Shown here piece after piece: positions 34,125 to 46,239 of a stretch of 64,000 bases of DNA. The notes under the pieces were generated by a model, which made no database searches, was not told the origin of the DNA, and saw nothing but the letters and a program-made list of their open reading frames with translations. Numbering within the stretch: position 1 is the stretch's first letter; the number at the start of each line of letters is the position of its first letter. A program made the translations under genes and the position numbers. The stretch is from Acytostelium subglobosum LB1 (Eukaryota > Evosea > Eumycetozoa > Acytosteliales > Acytosteliaceae), in contig NW_012236524.1 of the NCBI RefSeq assembly GCF_000787575.1, forward strand, positions 62,001 through 126,000, written 5' to 3'.

Positions 34125-35853
34125 TTAATGTAAGCCTTGGTTTGTCAACGAATCAAAGTCATTAAGAGACATTATTCCTCCACTTTCGGGGACGGGTATT
34201 GGACATTTTAGGAATAGTTGATCGGCCAGACGTATAAACTTGAGGTACATTATAGGTCTGTTCATTATAATGACCAACACCATGTTTGATAATGGTATGT
34301 TATCAAGATATTCCTCAACGCCTGCGTTGAAGTACAATGTCAAGTGTCTAACAGTTGGTGGTGGTGGTGCCTCCATTTTCCAAGTGTTGAGACGCAACTC
34401 CAATGAAGTGATTGATGGCGGCAGCTCTGAAATCTTGACCTGTCTTACATACCATAGTGTAAGACTTGTGATTGAGGATGGGAACACAAAGCCTGGTTTG
34501 AAGCTACATCTGCCCAACTTCAAGGAGTGCACGCCAGAGGCAATGTGGTCTAACTCTTTCACAAGGAATGTCAAGCCAAACATGGCTTTAGAGAAAAGCC
34601 TACATCGAGTAAGATTGGGCGTGATCACTCCTTCCAATGTTGTGTCCGCCTTGTCCTTGCGAAAATCTATCCGCAAGCATTCAAGGACTGGGAAGAATGA
34701 TCGATCATACTGGCTGAGGCGCTCGAGGATCTCAATGCGCAGTCGTTTCATGTTTGGAAATGGTCGACTGAACTTGGGCATCTTGGAATAGATGCGGAGA
34801 CGCTGAAGTTGTGGATGGTCCAGTGTATCTTCGTAATAGTGTGGCAGACTGATTGATGTGAGGCTGCTGGGCAGGTCCACCAAGTCCTTGCCATACACTG
34901 TGTTTTGATAAAAGTCCACACTGGTGATCGATGATGGCAACACTGATTGATTGATCGGTTGATTGAAGCTTGGTCCAAACCTTATTGATCTGAGTGTGGC
35001 GGGCAATGTGTTTGGTAGGATACCATCACTGAACATATCGCGGCCCATCAGTAATGTCTGGAGTTGGCGTGGTAGCATTCCAGGAGTGAGTTCTTTTTGG
35101 CTAAAATGGGAGTTGGTCGCCAATGTAAGATCCAACGTATGTAGGTCATCGGGTAGTGGTAATGAGCCACTTGGCTCATGTTTGATCACATATGTCTCTT
35201 TGACTATTAAGTGTTTGAGAGTGCTTGGCAGTAGATCACCACGCGATGGATAATAATCAGAGACGATCAAACTTGTCAAGGGCAGATGTTTGAGTGAGGA
35301 TTCTATTGAATATGTTTTCCAACATAGTTGTACGGCACGTGTCTTCACAAGATCAACTAGTGCCGTACACAGTGGATGACTAGGGTTTAACAATGGTTGG
35401 TCCCATATCTCGGGACCTTCACCCATAGACAACTCGACCTCCCTAAGGTTGGACATTGAGTTCAACTGATGAATGATTGTATCCACTATGTATGTTTAAA
35501 TGATTGAGTGAATGATTGAATGAGTGATCGGAATGGTTCCAAGTATGATAGAATGAGTGAGTGATCGAATGATTGAATGAAAGAGAGTACATACCTTGGT
35601 TTCCTTTATCGAGTGATAGTAAGTGAATGGTGAAGTGAGTTTTGTTGACGTTGAACTCATTGATGATGTTGCTGTATGAGTTGAGATGGTGTTTGTGAAC
35701 AGGGTTCACGTGAACATACGTATCGAATAGGTTGATGTACTTATCACGTATTGTAAACAATCTTTTACACAACAATGATACAATCAACCTATCTTCAAAC
35801 AGATTCAAGTATGATATTATCTTCCTAATGATTATAATTGGAAGTAATTCCAT
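34125..35853 (-). CDS. FNIP-repeat protein with F-box-like N terminus (FNIP 3)
   Basis: Exon 1 is 35595-35853 and exon 2 is 34125-35485. The 109-bp phase-1 intron gives 539 residues. The head is MELLPIIIIRKIISYLNLFEDR, followed by CKRLFTIRDKYI. The intron joins to give G|V-D-T-I rather than the usual G|D, but in the same phase. FNIP units are sparser than in the sister genes (FNQPINQSVLPSSITSVDF is the clearest), and the rest is LRR-like LPSSLTSISLP / FPSSITSLTLW repeats. It is the most diverged member of the run. Confidence 0.84.
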
Positions 35854-35965
35854 TATGTCTTTATATGTTTATATTTATATCTCAGAGTGCGATCAATCAT
35901 TTGACATTTTAATAAACAATGATTGAATGGTGGACAGGTCTATGAATCCAAAATCATCTTTGAAT

Positions 35966-37686
35966 TTATGGTCGTCCGCTTGGTCCTTGAGAGGCACGTC
36001 TAACTTGTTGTATCAATGTGTCCATGTCAATGAAGCCATAGCCTTGTATCGACACCTTTTGATTGTTCTGAATGGTCGGACACCGGAAGAACAGTTGATC
36101 AGTCAGTCGCAACACTTTGAAATAATAATAAGGTGAGCTCATCGTTAGAGATGTGATTGCATTTGGTAGTTGTTGGATCGTGGCGTCTAGATTCCTTTGG
36201 ATTGTTCGACAATCAATATCAAGACTGCGCAGTGACAGTGGAAGGACATTGATGATGAGCCGTGTTTGGAACAGCTGCAATGATGTGACGGAAGATGGGA
36301 TGTCGCCTGGCTGCAGGTCATCAACACATGACAGTGACAAACTTGTGATTGTCAATGGCAAACAGTTATCTATCGTACAATGACTGAGGTAGAGCTTCCC
36401 AACGGACAATGATGAGATGTATCCAATGGTATTCAGGCTTATTACATTAAAGAATGATAGCTTACAATTTTTAAGACGAGTCTTTAACATTGATGATGCG
36501 ATCAGTTGTTCGGCAAAGTTTCCAATCGAGAGACTTTCGAGGTTTGGAAAGATTGATACGTCCAGGCTGCAACCCAACGACTTGATATCTAGTCTTTTAA
36601 GATTGTGTAATGGTCTGTTGAGTGTTGGTACGACTGAATGAACATACAGATGGAGCAGTGGAGGATGATCAATTGCTGGAGTAGTGAATCCTTTTGGTAA
36701 ATGAATGGTGGTGAGGCTTTGTGGGAGGTTGATCAAGTCATAGTCGTAGCTCGGGTCATTCGAGAGGTCCAACATAGTGAGTGATGATGGTAATACTCCA
36801 CTGAGTGATTGATTGAATGATGAACCAAATGTAATTGTCTTAAGTGCAAGAGGTAATGAATGGGCTTGTAGCACATGGTTAAAGTCCTGGCTTAGACTTA
36901 GTGACTCAAGTGTGATTGGCAATGACCCAGGTGCAATGGGCTCTTTGTAACTCCATCTTGCAATGTCCAGCGTCTTCAAGCTTTCAGGTAGTATTTGAAC
37001 GAGTGAAGATTCACGAAGTGGGCCAGTTGCAAGACAACCTGGTCCAACATTATCGCTCATGCTCAAGTGTACCAATGGCACTTGACGGATTGTGAATTGA
37101 TCACCCGTATCAATCAACATAAGGTCCAATTGTACTGATCTCTCATTTAGTTCTGCCAGGACTGCAATGATCTCACCCCACTGCGGGTGCGACTCTGAGA
37201 ATGGATGTTGATATTTTGAAGTCTGATGCACCTCAGTCTTTGCTGGGGATCGCCTGCCTCTCCTCCTTCCCCGAGTATCAATGAACTTTACATTCTTGAG
37301 GTTGGTCATGTTCAATGATTGTTTGAACTTGTCTGTATATGTATGTTTGTGAGTTAGGTAATGCCATGACATGACTTGCTTGTCGATGATAGTTGGACTT
37401 ACTTACCCAATGAGAATGATTGATCGTCTTGTATAAAGTCATCGAGATTGATTACAACATCACTCTTGTTGTCAATGAACTCTTTGTTTATCAATTCATT
37501 GTATGAGTTTAGACAATGATCTGTATTCTTCTTTTCAAGCATATATACATTTGTATCTAAGAAACTAAGATATCTATCTCTATTCTCAAACAATCTCTTA
37601 CATAATAATGATACAAATAACCTATCTTCAAAACTATCTAAATATGATACTATTAGTCCAATAATAAGTAATGGTAATGACTCCAT
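35966..37686 (-). CDS. FNIP-repeat protein with F-box-like N terminus (FNIP 4)
   Basis: Exon 1 is 37407-37686 and exon 2 is 35966-37332. The 74-bp phase-1 intron at G|D gives 548 residues. The head contains LIIGLIVSYLDSFEDRLFVS and LLCKRLFENRDRYL. After the splice comes the family hinge DKFKQSLNMTNLKNVKF, then an Arg-rich insert (RGRRRGRRSP) not seen in other members, and FNIP units such as FNHVLQAHSLPLALKTITFG and FNQSLSGVLPSSLTMLDLS. The basic insert might be a nuclear-localisation-like patch, but that is only a guess. Confidence 0.86.
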
Positions 37687-37829
37687 TCATTCATTCATTA
37701 TCTTTATCTCTATCTTGTTTGTGTTTGAGTGAATGAATGAATGGGCGAAAGAGCGGTTTCATCCACGACCAAGTCAACGGAAAATTCTAAAAATGACTGA
37801 ACTTGGCAAGTTCGTTAACTTCAACTTCA

Positions 37830-39510
37830 TTAATAATATGATGAGATCATTGAGGGCAGTGTATCTTTGTCAATGAATCCATAATAGTTGGTCCATAGTC
37901 CATGTCTGAAGTAATGTCGATCATCCAATCTTATAAGATTGAGTGTACCTCCTATTAATGTTAATTCCAATGTGATTGATCCGATTGTTGTTGGCAGCTG
38001 ATTGATGATGGCACCCTTATCATGAGCACCCCTGTTCAATGTAAGATCGGTAACTGATATAGGCAGTACATTTACATCCAACAATGTGTCATGTTTGATA
38101 CTCAATGATGTAACTGAATGAGGTATATCACCTGGCTTCAAACCAACTGGATATCTAAGTTCAAGACGTGTGATTGATGATGGCAGACGTCTAAAGTAAG
38201 GACTGGTTTGAGCAAAGTCACATTTGGCAAGTGCCAACTTGGTCACGCCGAATGGGATGGGAGCTAACATTGGTGCTGGATGCCCTCCGCGGTTCAATCG
38301 GCAATGCTTCAGTGTGCCCGACAACTGTTGCACCTTTGACAAGTCCAACACCATATCTCCATCATAGATCGACAGCCGAGCGATGTTTGGAAACAGTGAT
38401 GCATCAAAGTTGGTTGAGTCCATCAAGTAACTGAACGCCAACTTCTCGAGCCGAGGGAATGGGTGTCCATGTGGGACATGAGAGTGAACCTGTAGACGTT
38501 GAAGAGGAGGATGGTCCAGTGCTTGTTGAAAGAATAGAGGCAGTTGGATTGATGTTACACTCTGGGGCAGGCTCATGAGGTCGTGTGAGTAGCCTCTGGT
38601 CAGCGTTAGATCGAGGAAGGTAAGTGAGGGCGGCAACACCCCATTGAGAGGATGATTAAACGACCAACCAAATGTGATCGACTTGAGTGACAATGGCAAT
38701 GAGTGTGCTTCAATCACTTGATTGAAACTACTCGATAGCTTGAGTGTCTGTAGACTGCTCGGCAGAGAGCCTTCCGTGATCGGTTTGTTCCATTGAAGTG
38801 AAGAGACGAGGTTCAATGTCTCGAGGCCATCGGGCAACACATTGTCCAGGGAACCTTTGAACGTTGGCGGTAGTGATAGAGACTTGAGTGACGTGGGCAG
38901 ATGATGTCGTAGAAGATCAAAGCGATGTTCAGATCTGAGAAAGTTGATACGAGACAAGTTGGCCTGGCGTAGCTCAATTGACGGAGATAGAGTTTGATAC
39001 AACGTCAACTCAACCTTCCTGTCATTGACCAACTCATTCAACACATCACTTATCTCCTTGCAAAGAACATGTCGTTCACTGAATGGATGAAATGAACCTG
39101 CAACCTCTCCAGCATTGCGGAATGTTACCTTCCTAATATTAGACATGCCCAATGTCTGTTTGAACCTATCTATGTGTTGCGCGATGTCAGTCATGTCTGT
39201 CCATTCAATCATTCAAGTCATTCAATGACATACCCAAATAGAATGAATAATCGTCAACATTGATGAATGATTGAATGTCGATGTCACAGTGTAGAGGGTT
39301 GATGTTTAGCTCATAGTTGATGATATCTTTGAATGAGTTTAATCGATGTCTTTGAGTGAGATATGATCCTGACTTGGTATTGACAAAGCTGATATACTTG
39401 TCTCGATTATCAAACAATCTCTTGCACACCAATGACAAGAACAAACAATCAACAATCTCATCCAAGTATAATACAATCCTCTTCAATACAATAATAGGTA
39501 ATATATCCAT
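37830..39510 (-). CDS. FNIP-repeat protein with F-box-like N terminus (FNIP 5)
   Basis: Exon 1 is 39234-39510 and exon 2 is 37830-39169. The 64-bp phase-1 intron at G|D gives 538 residues. The head is MDILPIIVLKRIVLYLDEIV, followed by VCKRLFDNRDKYISF. The hinge after the splice is DRFKQTLGMSNIRKVTF. FNIP units include FNQVIEAHSLPLSLKSITFG and FNHPLNGVLPPSLTFLDLT, very close to FNIP 4 and FNIP 6, indicating tandem duplication. Confidence 0.86.
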
Positions 39511-39571
39511 CTATCTCTCTCTCTATCTGTTTGTTTGTTATTATTTGTTTGAAATTGGAAAATGGAAACAA

Positions 39572-41504
39572 TTAAGTTTGATCAGTTGAGACCATGGTCT
39601 TGTTGTTGTGAGGCTGATTGAGGTATGATGATAAGAGTATGGGTAAGTTGGTCATGGTAATGAATCCACAATCATTGAGCCATTGTCCAGTTCTAAAGAA
39701 TATTTGATCAGTCAATCGTATCAACACCATCTCGTAATTTAAATTCCATCCAGTCAATATTATTCTGATGATTGATTGCGGTAGTCGTTTTATCGTTTCC
39801 ATAACATCATGGTCAACATTACCAAAGTTTAACGCAATCTCTCTAACATTGACTGGAAACAACATATTAATATTGTTGACGATATCATCCAATGATCTTT
39901 TTAAATCCATTATTTTTAGATCCAATGATGTCACTGATGATGGTAGGTCGCCTGGTCTCAACTTGAAGATTGAGTGATCAATTGAGAGTCGGGTGATTGA
40001 TGATGGGAGGAGTGACCCGGGACTGGCCAGCTGAGACAGTTCACATCTTCCAAGGATGAGCTCCTCCACACCAAATGGTATTGGTCCAGTGATTATCGTT
40101 GATGGTGCATTAGCCTTGCCCGCACAGTATACCCGGCAATATTTGAGAGTGGACCATGGTAGCGATGTCGAGATGTCAATTGGCTCACCTCCATGATTGA
40201 TTGTTAATCGGACGAGGTTTGGTATGAGTGGTGGTGTTGATGATGATGAGAATGAGTGATCGAGGTCACTGACCTTCTCAAGATATTTGATATATAGCAC
40301 GGTTAGTTTGGGGAATGGATGACCGGTGGGCACGTGAGAGTTAACGTGTAGTTGTTGAAGGGGAGGATGTTTGAGTGAATGACGGAAGTTGGGTGGCAAT
40401 CTGATTGTGGTGAGACTGGAAGGGAGGTTGGTGAGGTCGTGGGCATAGACTCTAGGGCCAATTGAGAGATCTAGTGACGTGAGAGATGGCGGTAACACTC
40501 CATTGAGTGGCTGATTGAAGTTTGATCCAAACATTATGGACCTGAGTGACGAGGGGAATGTGCCGGACTGAATCACCTGATTGAAGCCCGGCAGGCTGAT
40601 GGAGCGCAGTTGGTTTGGTAGTGAGCCAGGCTTGATGGGTTGGTTCCATTTATATGCTGGTAAGAGGTTCAATATATTCAAGCCATCTGGCAACAGGTCG
40701 TCCAGTGTGTCACGGAAGCTTAATGGCAACACGAGATACTTGAGTGTGTTGGGTAGGTGGTGTCGCTGAAGATTGAGTCTGGAACCATCCGAATCAAATG
40801 TCAATCTTGTCAACTTTGCATTCTGAAACACTACCAATTGATTGCTTGATACACTCCTTATTGACGTCTTTACATTCCTCTCATACAAATCATTCAATAC
40901 ATCATATATATCACTCGACTGTGGATGTGATTGATCAAATGGATGATTCGGTCCAGAGTAGCTGAAGGATACTTCCTTTAAATTGCTAATGTTCAATGTC
41001 TCTTTGAACCTATCTATGTTTGATTGAGGAATTGGAATGATTCCAGTGAGTGATCAAGTATTAATGAAATGAGTGATAGAGTGATTGGATTGATTCCAGT
41101 GAGTGATCGTTCTATCGAGTGGCGAGTGATCGAGTGATCGAGTGATCGAGTGATCGAGTGATCAAGTGATTGGAATAGTTCCATTAGCGACCGAGTGTGA
41201 TTGAGGACATACCGACTGAGAATGATTGTTGACCACTGCTGACATCTTGATTGATGAATGATGTGAGGTCTAGATCTAGTTGACGACAGTTGATCTTGTA
41301 TTCATAGTTGATTATATCTCTGTATGAATTGAGATTATGTTGGTCCACGTTTGCAGTCATACTCTCTTTAGTATCTAGGAAACTGATCAACTTCTGTCTA
41401 TTCACAAACATCCTCCTGCACAACATTGTCATAAACAATCGATCAACTACACTATCAAGATGTAACAATATCCTCTGTATAACAATCAATGGTAATGACT
41501 CCAT
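39572..41504 (-). CDS. FNIP-repeat protein with F-box-like N terminus (FNIP 6)
   Basis: Exon 1 is 41213-41504 and exon 2 is 39572-41013. The protein has 577 residues. The phase-1 intron is 199 bp, more than twice the usual size, expanded by a GAGTGATC tandem repeat. The head is MESLPLIVIQRILLHLDSVV, then CRRMFVNRQKL. The hinge is DRFKETLNISNLKEVSF. FNIP units include FNQVIQSGTFPSSLRSIMFG and FNQPLNGVLPPSLTSLDLS. A Ser-rich loop (FSSSSTPP) interrupts the later repeats. Confidence 0.86.
41121..41170. repeat. (GAGTGATC)n in the FNIP 6 intron
   Basis: About six 8-bp units in tandem within the intron, explaining its greater length. Confidence 0.85.
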
Positions 41505-41684
41505 TCTTATTATATGTATTATTATTATTTGTTTGTTGATTGATCGATTGATTGAATGATTGAATGAATGGATGATGGTCCAGTGATTAAGGTGGCAAAA
41601 TAGTTGTGAAATGAATCAAGATATTTATTTGATCTGATCATGGGATAGTTCCAGTGTGGTGGGGGGAGGACCAACCGAGTCAGA

Positions 41685-43403
41685 TCAGACCATCGACTTC
41701 ACAATAGAGGTAAGATCAACAATGAATCCATAATCCTTAACATATTGAGAAGTTGTGTTGGTTGGCAATGAACATTTGAAGTACACTCGCTCTGATAGAC
41801 GTCTGAGGTACACTTCATTGGCACCTGCGCGACATGGACCAAGTGTCAGCGACACGATGGACAATGGCAAGGGATGTTTGAGGACCAGGTCATCCATCCC
41901 CAAAACATTATCCAATGTAAGATGTCGTAGTAATGGCAGACATGTTGCTGACAAAACTCCAGGATCCAAACTCTGCACATCATAATGATAGAGCCCAAGA
42001 CTGGTGACTGATTGTGGGATGTGACCTGGCTTGAGATTCTCTACATTGTTCATCCTCAATGTTGTGAGTGAGCACGGCAGGCTGCCAGCGGGCACATTGA
42101 TAAAGTTGCAGTTGCCAAGCTCCAACTCCTGGACCCCGAATGGGATGGGCTTTGAGATACTCGAGGTCATTGCCTCTGGGCCAATGAGCAGACTGGCAAA
42201 TATGAGAGATGACCAAGGCAGTGTTGAGATGTCCAAGTTATGCTGGCTCGCGCCAATATACAGGCGCTCAATGTTTGGAAAGCGCGACGCGGGGAATTCC
42301 TTGCTCTTTAGCAAGCCCATTTTAAGGAGAGTGAGCTTGGGGTACGTGTCGTTGTTCGACGGCATGAAGAGGAGCAGGTCCAGGCTTTGAAGAGGCGGGT
42401 GGTTGAGCACGCGACTGAAGGACTCGGGCAGACGGATCGAGGTGAGGCTGGCTGGGAGGTTGGTCAAGTCGTGAGTGTACTGTCCAACACGGACGAGGTC
42501 GAGGTGAGTGATTGATGATGGCAAAGCTGTGCCACGGAGTGATTGATCAAACGATGCTCCGAGGCTGAGTGATCTGAGTGTTGATGGGAATGTCTTTGAC
42601 TCCAAGATTTGATTGAATCGATCGTTGAAGATGATCGACTCGAGCTGGCTTGGCAAGCTGCCCGGCTTGATGTAGGCATTGAACATGAAGAGCTCCGAGA
42701 TGTTCAACTCCTTGAGTCCAGGAGGCAGCATCTCGATCAATTTACTCTTTGGCTCTTTGTGGCCACCAAGCGAGAGATGAGTGACGCTGCTGGGGAATGG
42801 GTTATCATACACATGATCTACAACACAACATAACTTTGTCAAATGTAGATGGGCCATTGAAGGCAATGTAACCGAATCATTGACCAAATCTAATTGGACT
42901 GATCTGGCCGCCAACTCATCCAGTACCGTCTCCATGTGATCCCACTGAAGATGAAATATCGCTAAAGGATGTATCAAGCCAAGCCTGTATCGCAAGATGG
43001 ACACTCGCTTGATCGCTGGGTTGCTCAGACTCTCTCTAAGGCCCTCTGTGGACGTGGTTTGATCGTTCAGGTTAGGTCAAGTCTGGTCAGTGCAGTGATC
43101 ACTTGATCAAGTGACAAACAACATACCAATGTCGATTGAGCAGTCAGATTGGAAGAAGGCAACTAGGTCCACTTCGTAGGTAGTTGATGATGATTGTTTG
43201 GTGGCATTGTTGATGATCGGTTTGTATGAGTTGAGGTAGCAATGATCCTTACTTCTCATGTACACATTGGTACCGATCAAGTTGAGATACTGCTGTCGGT
43301 GATCATACAGTCTCTTACAGACCAACGTCACAAACAGTCTATCAACTAATCTATCGAGGTATGATATTATATTACCTACTATCAACAATGGTAATGTATC
43401 CAT
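41685..43403 (-). CDS. FNIP-repeat protein with F-box-like N terminus (FNIP 7)
   Basis: Exon 1 is 43127-43403 and exon 2 is 41685-43045. The 81-bp phase-1 intron gives 545 residues. The head is MDTLPLLIVGNIISYLDRLV, then VCKRLYDHRQQYL. The splice yields G|E-G-L-R-E-S-L. Repeats include FNQILESKTFPSTLRSLSLG and FDQSLRGTALPSSITHLDL. This is the right-hand end of the minus-strand run. It shares a 195-bp divergent promoter region with the zinc-finger gene. Confidence 0.85.
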
Positions 43404-43424
43404 CTTGTTTATATATATCTAGAG

Positions 43425-43481
<57 letters not shown>
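43425..43481. repeat. (GATT)n microsatellite
   Basis: About 14 GATT units without interruption, in the divergent promoter between FNIP 7 and the zinc-finger gene. Confidence 0.95.
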
Positions 43482-43597
43482 ATGTATTTGATTGATTGAC
43501 TGATTGAGAGAGTGAGTGATTGGAAAGATTCCTTAATCAATCGTTTTTTAAGTGTCTTAGTCGTGATTCTTGTTTGCCACCAACAGATATTTAATGA

Positions 43598-44202
43598 ATG
43601 AGTGACAGAGATAGTGACAGTGAGAGTGACGTTGATGGCGACTACACAACAACAGAGTTGAGTGATGAAGCATTCAGAGAGTTGTTGCTACCCAAGTTCA
43701 TCAGCGATGACCCAGTGTGTCCAATTTGTAACATATCATCAGGTATATATATGATTGATGAGCTTGATGATGATGACAACAGCTAACGATATGAATGAAT
43801 GAAGGATAGATTGCGAGTATTACACTGAACACATTCAAGACTGCTCTGCGAGGTTGATGTTCGAGTTGGTGGAGAGGGAGAAACAACCTTCGATTAATGG
43901 TGGGCCACTGTTGAAGAAGATACTTTACAATGCATTGGGACTATACTGTGAGGACATTGAAGAATGCAGGTGGCAAGCCAGACTGAATGGGAAGCATCAT
44001 GTCGGCCGATGGCAACGACATACCATTCTCAGTCGCTGGAGTGATCCAAGTTGGCGGAGAGGGCATATATTCTAGTGATTGCCGCATCTTTATCAATGGA
44101 ACTAAGATTGGCTCAAAGTTTGACATTGGCCATACATTTGCTTGGAGATGGGACAAACGTAACCTATATGATCATGTAATGTCCATAATGAATTGCGTAT
44201 AA
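43598..44202 (+). CDS. small Rad18-type zinc-finger protein, 3' part out of frame
   Basis: Exon 1 (43598-43742) is acidic and ends in CPIC. A 67-bp phase-1 intron follows. Exon 2 starts at 43810 and supplies the rest of the finger. Together they give C-x2-C-x11-H-x3-C, the spacing of UBZ4/Rad18 ubiquitin-binding fingers. Exon 2 stays open to a stop at 44073, with an unremarkable tail. From about 43987 to 44202 another frame reads a well-formed sequence (GGEGIYSSDCRIFINGTKIG, HTFAWRWDKRNLYDHVMSIM). A sequencing or real frame change, or an unusual splice, may therefore join it. A consensus intron at 43970-44032 does not restore that frame. Role unknown. Confidence 0.55.
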
Positions 44203-44271
44203 CATTATATATAACCATCCAATAATTATCTATCTCTTACTTATTAATACACTGAAGTGCATACTTTCAAA

Positions 44272-44337
44272 GAATGACAAACAAATGAAGGGTACACCCA
44301 AAACATCAAGTTGAAACCCTTCATTTGTTTATCATTC
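44272..44337. promoter_or_regulatory. 22-bp inverted repeat upstream of FNIP 8
   Basis: Arms 44272-44293 (GAATGACAAACAAATGAAGGGT) and 44316-44337 pair with a single mismatch around a 22-base loop. The block ends 26 bp before the ATG. It contains the AAATGAAGGG / CCCTTCATTT arms also seen upstream of array gene G. Confidence 0.6.
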
Positions 44338-44363
44338 CATTCACAATTATAACAACAAGAACA

Positions 44364-45815
44364 ATGAATAGTACACCATATATACCAGAGTTGATAGCAA
44401 GATCAATATATTTATTGTTGAATGATGAGATGGATATAGTCTGTCTATCATTAACATGTAAAAGATGGTATTCTGTACTTTACAATATGAATGCATTGTT
44501 CACATGGTCTAAAGGTAGTTTCAAATGCACTTGGAACAAGGTCAATAAGAATTCAATCTATGATTGGGTAGAGAAAACAAGACAAATTCCTCTTCAAGAT
44601 CCAAAGTACTTCCATTATATACACGGTGGAACATTGCCCTATCAGTGGCCATCAAACACAATCACACAATTGACATTGGGTAAAAGTTATGAACAAGATA
44701 TACATGAAGGCATGCTGCCCAAGTCTCTCAGGTCACTCGTGATCAGTACACCCAGGTTGTTCACACTCCACCCAGGCTCATTACCAACCAAGTTAAAGAC
44801 ACTCATTCTTGGGCCATACTTTGACCAATTCGGTGTGTTGAGCATCATCCCAAGGTCACTGCGTGTACTGATGTTTGGACCACGCTTCAATCAAGCCCTT
44901 GAGCCAGGCTCACTACCTCCCAAACTTCGTTCATTGTACTTTAACTATAGTTACCAACAAGTGATCCAACATGGTGTCTTGCCCACAACACTTCAAACCT
45001 TGAACTTTGGACACTCTTTCAACCAGCGTATCATGCCTGGGTCACTACCGCCATCACTAAAGACCATTATCTTGTCAGATTCATTCAATCAGAAGCTGTT
45101 GGCTGGCTGCCTTCCTGAGTCCCTCTCATCATTGTCGTTTGGAGAGAGCTTCAACCATGACAGAGAGGCTCAATGGAATGTTGAGAAGCTAGAGTCACTG
45201 GGGATTGATCGAATCGATGACATGCCATTTCAAACACAGAGCGGAGGATCACAAGTATATGGTTCCAGTTTCAAACAGTCACCCAAGAATGTTGTCCTTC
45301 CAAGCAGTCTCACGACTCTGTCTGTGGTCTCAATACATCAACTCATGTGGTTGGCTCAATCTACAACATCAATGATCATTCTGGATACGGTGGAGGTGCG
45401 TCAGGCTGTATATATACATAATCCAAGGATTCTTTCGGAATTGAAGCCGTTGATGAACATAAGTATCAAGACTCTGATTTTTGAAAGACATTATTCTGTT
45501 ACAGAATCATTGAGATCCTTTAGGTTTGTTGCCAATTTCGTTCCATTGGTTCAAACTTATAAGCAACACTTTCATATGCATGGGCTGGTCTTTATCAACA
45601 TTGCCACTTATCGCCATATTGATAACAACACCGCATTATTCCTTCATCGAGATGAAGTATATGAACGATTATACTATGTCAATCATAAGCCAGGCATTGA
45701 GCCAAATACTTATGAGCCATTATATCAAAAGAAACAATCAAACTCATCATTGTCCAAGTTTGGACGATCAATCAAACAACTGTTAATGATCAATAAACTT
45801 CCAAAGAAGAAGTAA
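44364..45815 (+). CDS. F-box-like FNIP-repeat protein, intronless (FNIP 8)
   Basis: Single exon. I start at MNSTPYIPELIARSIY (483 residues); an in-frame ATG-less extension upstream is unlikely. An F-box-like helix pair (IPELIARSIYLLL ... DIVCLSLTCKRWYSVLY) is followed by at least five FNIP units in the middle (FNQALEPGSLPPKLRSLYF, YQQVIQHGVLPTTLQTLNFG, FNQRIMPGSLPPSLKTIIL, FNQKLLAGCLPESLSSLSFG). Intron loss and a different head place it apart from the minus-strand run, closer to the classical dictyostelid F-box/FNIP proteins. The basic C terminus ends in KLPKKK. Confidence 0.88.
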   Translation: MNSTPYIPELIARSIYLLLNDEMDIVCLSLTCKRWYSVLYNMNALFTWSKGSFKCTWNKVNKNSIYDWVEKTRQIPLQDPKYFHYIHGGTLPYQWPSNTITQLTLGKSYEQDIHEGMLPKSLRSLVISTPRLFTLHPGSLPTKLKTLILGPYFDQFGVLSIIPRSLRVLMFGPRFNQALEPGSLPPKLRSLYFNYSYQQVIQHGVLPTTLQTLNFGHSFNQRIMPGSLPPSLKTIILSDSFNQKLLAGCLPESLSSLSFGESFNHDREAQWNVEKLESLGIDRIDDMPFQTQSGGSQVYGSSFKQSPKNVVLPSSLTTLSVVSIHQLMWLAQSTTSMIILDTVEVRQAVYIHNPRILSELKPLMNISIKTLIFERHYSVTESLRSFRFVANFVPLVQTYKQHFHMHGLVFINIATYRHIDNNTALFLHRDEVYERLYYVNHKPGIEPNTYEPLYQKKQSNSSLSKFGRSIKQLLMINKLPKKK

Positions 45816-46239
45816 GTAAGTAAGTTCGGAAACTAAGTAAGATCTAACCTCTGTTTTTAGTAAAGGTATCTGTATCCCTCTCTTTCATCCTGCTCCTGCG
45901 TCTCCAGTGTTAGTTTCTTGACAATACCACCGGACCAAGTCGATAAGTATCAAGTCACCTCATTGAACAAGAATAGTAGGAGGTGCTGATTACCCATTCC
46001 CTAATCGCCAGGGACATGCACAGGTTTCAGTTCTTCACTAATCAAAAAACGTGTGGAGTGTGGGGGTGATGGAATGATGAGTGTGTGAGTGTGTGTGAGT
46101 TGATCAGTGCAAGCTGGCACACCTTTTAAAAGGGCCACCAATTGCCAACAACAACAAAGTATTACCTTCACCAATTATAATTATACGTATAACATATATA
46201 CAAATAATAACCGAACAAACAAACAAACAATATATAGAA
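45816..46239. other. spacer before the PSI-domain gene
   Basis: GTAA repeats at 45812-45825, then mixed sequence with no gene or RNA recognised, and AT-rich promoter-like DNA with ACAAACAA repeats just before 46240. Confidence 0.5.

Noticed and set aside
44325-44363. Upstream in-frame extension of FNIP 8 (MFIIPFTIITTRT)
   Set aside because: It would start inside the inverted repeat from a non-ATG codon; the ATG at 44364 gives a normal F-box-like N terminus.
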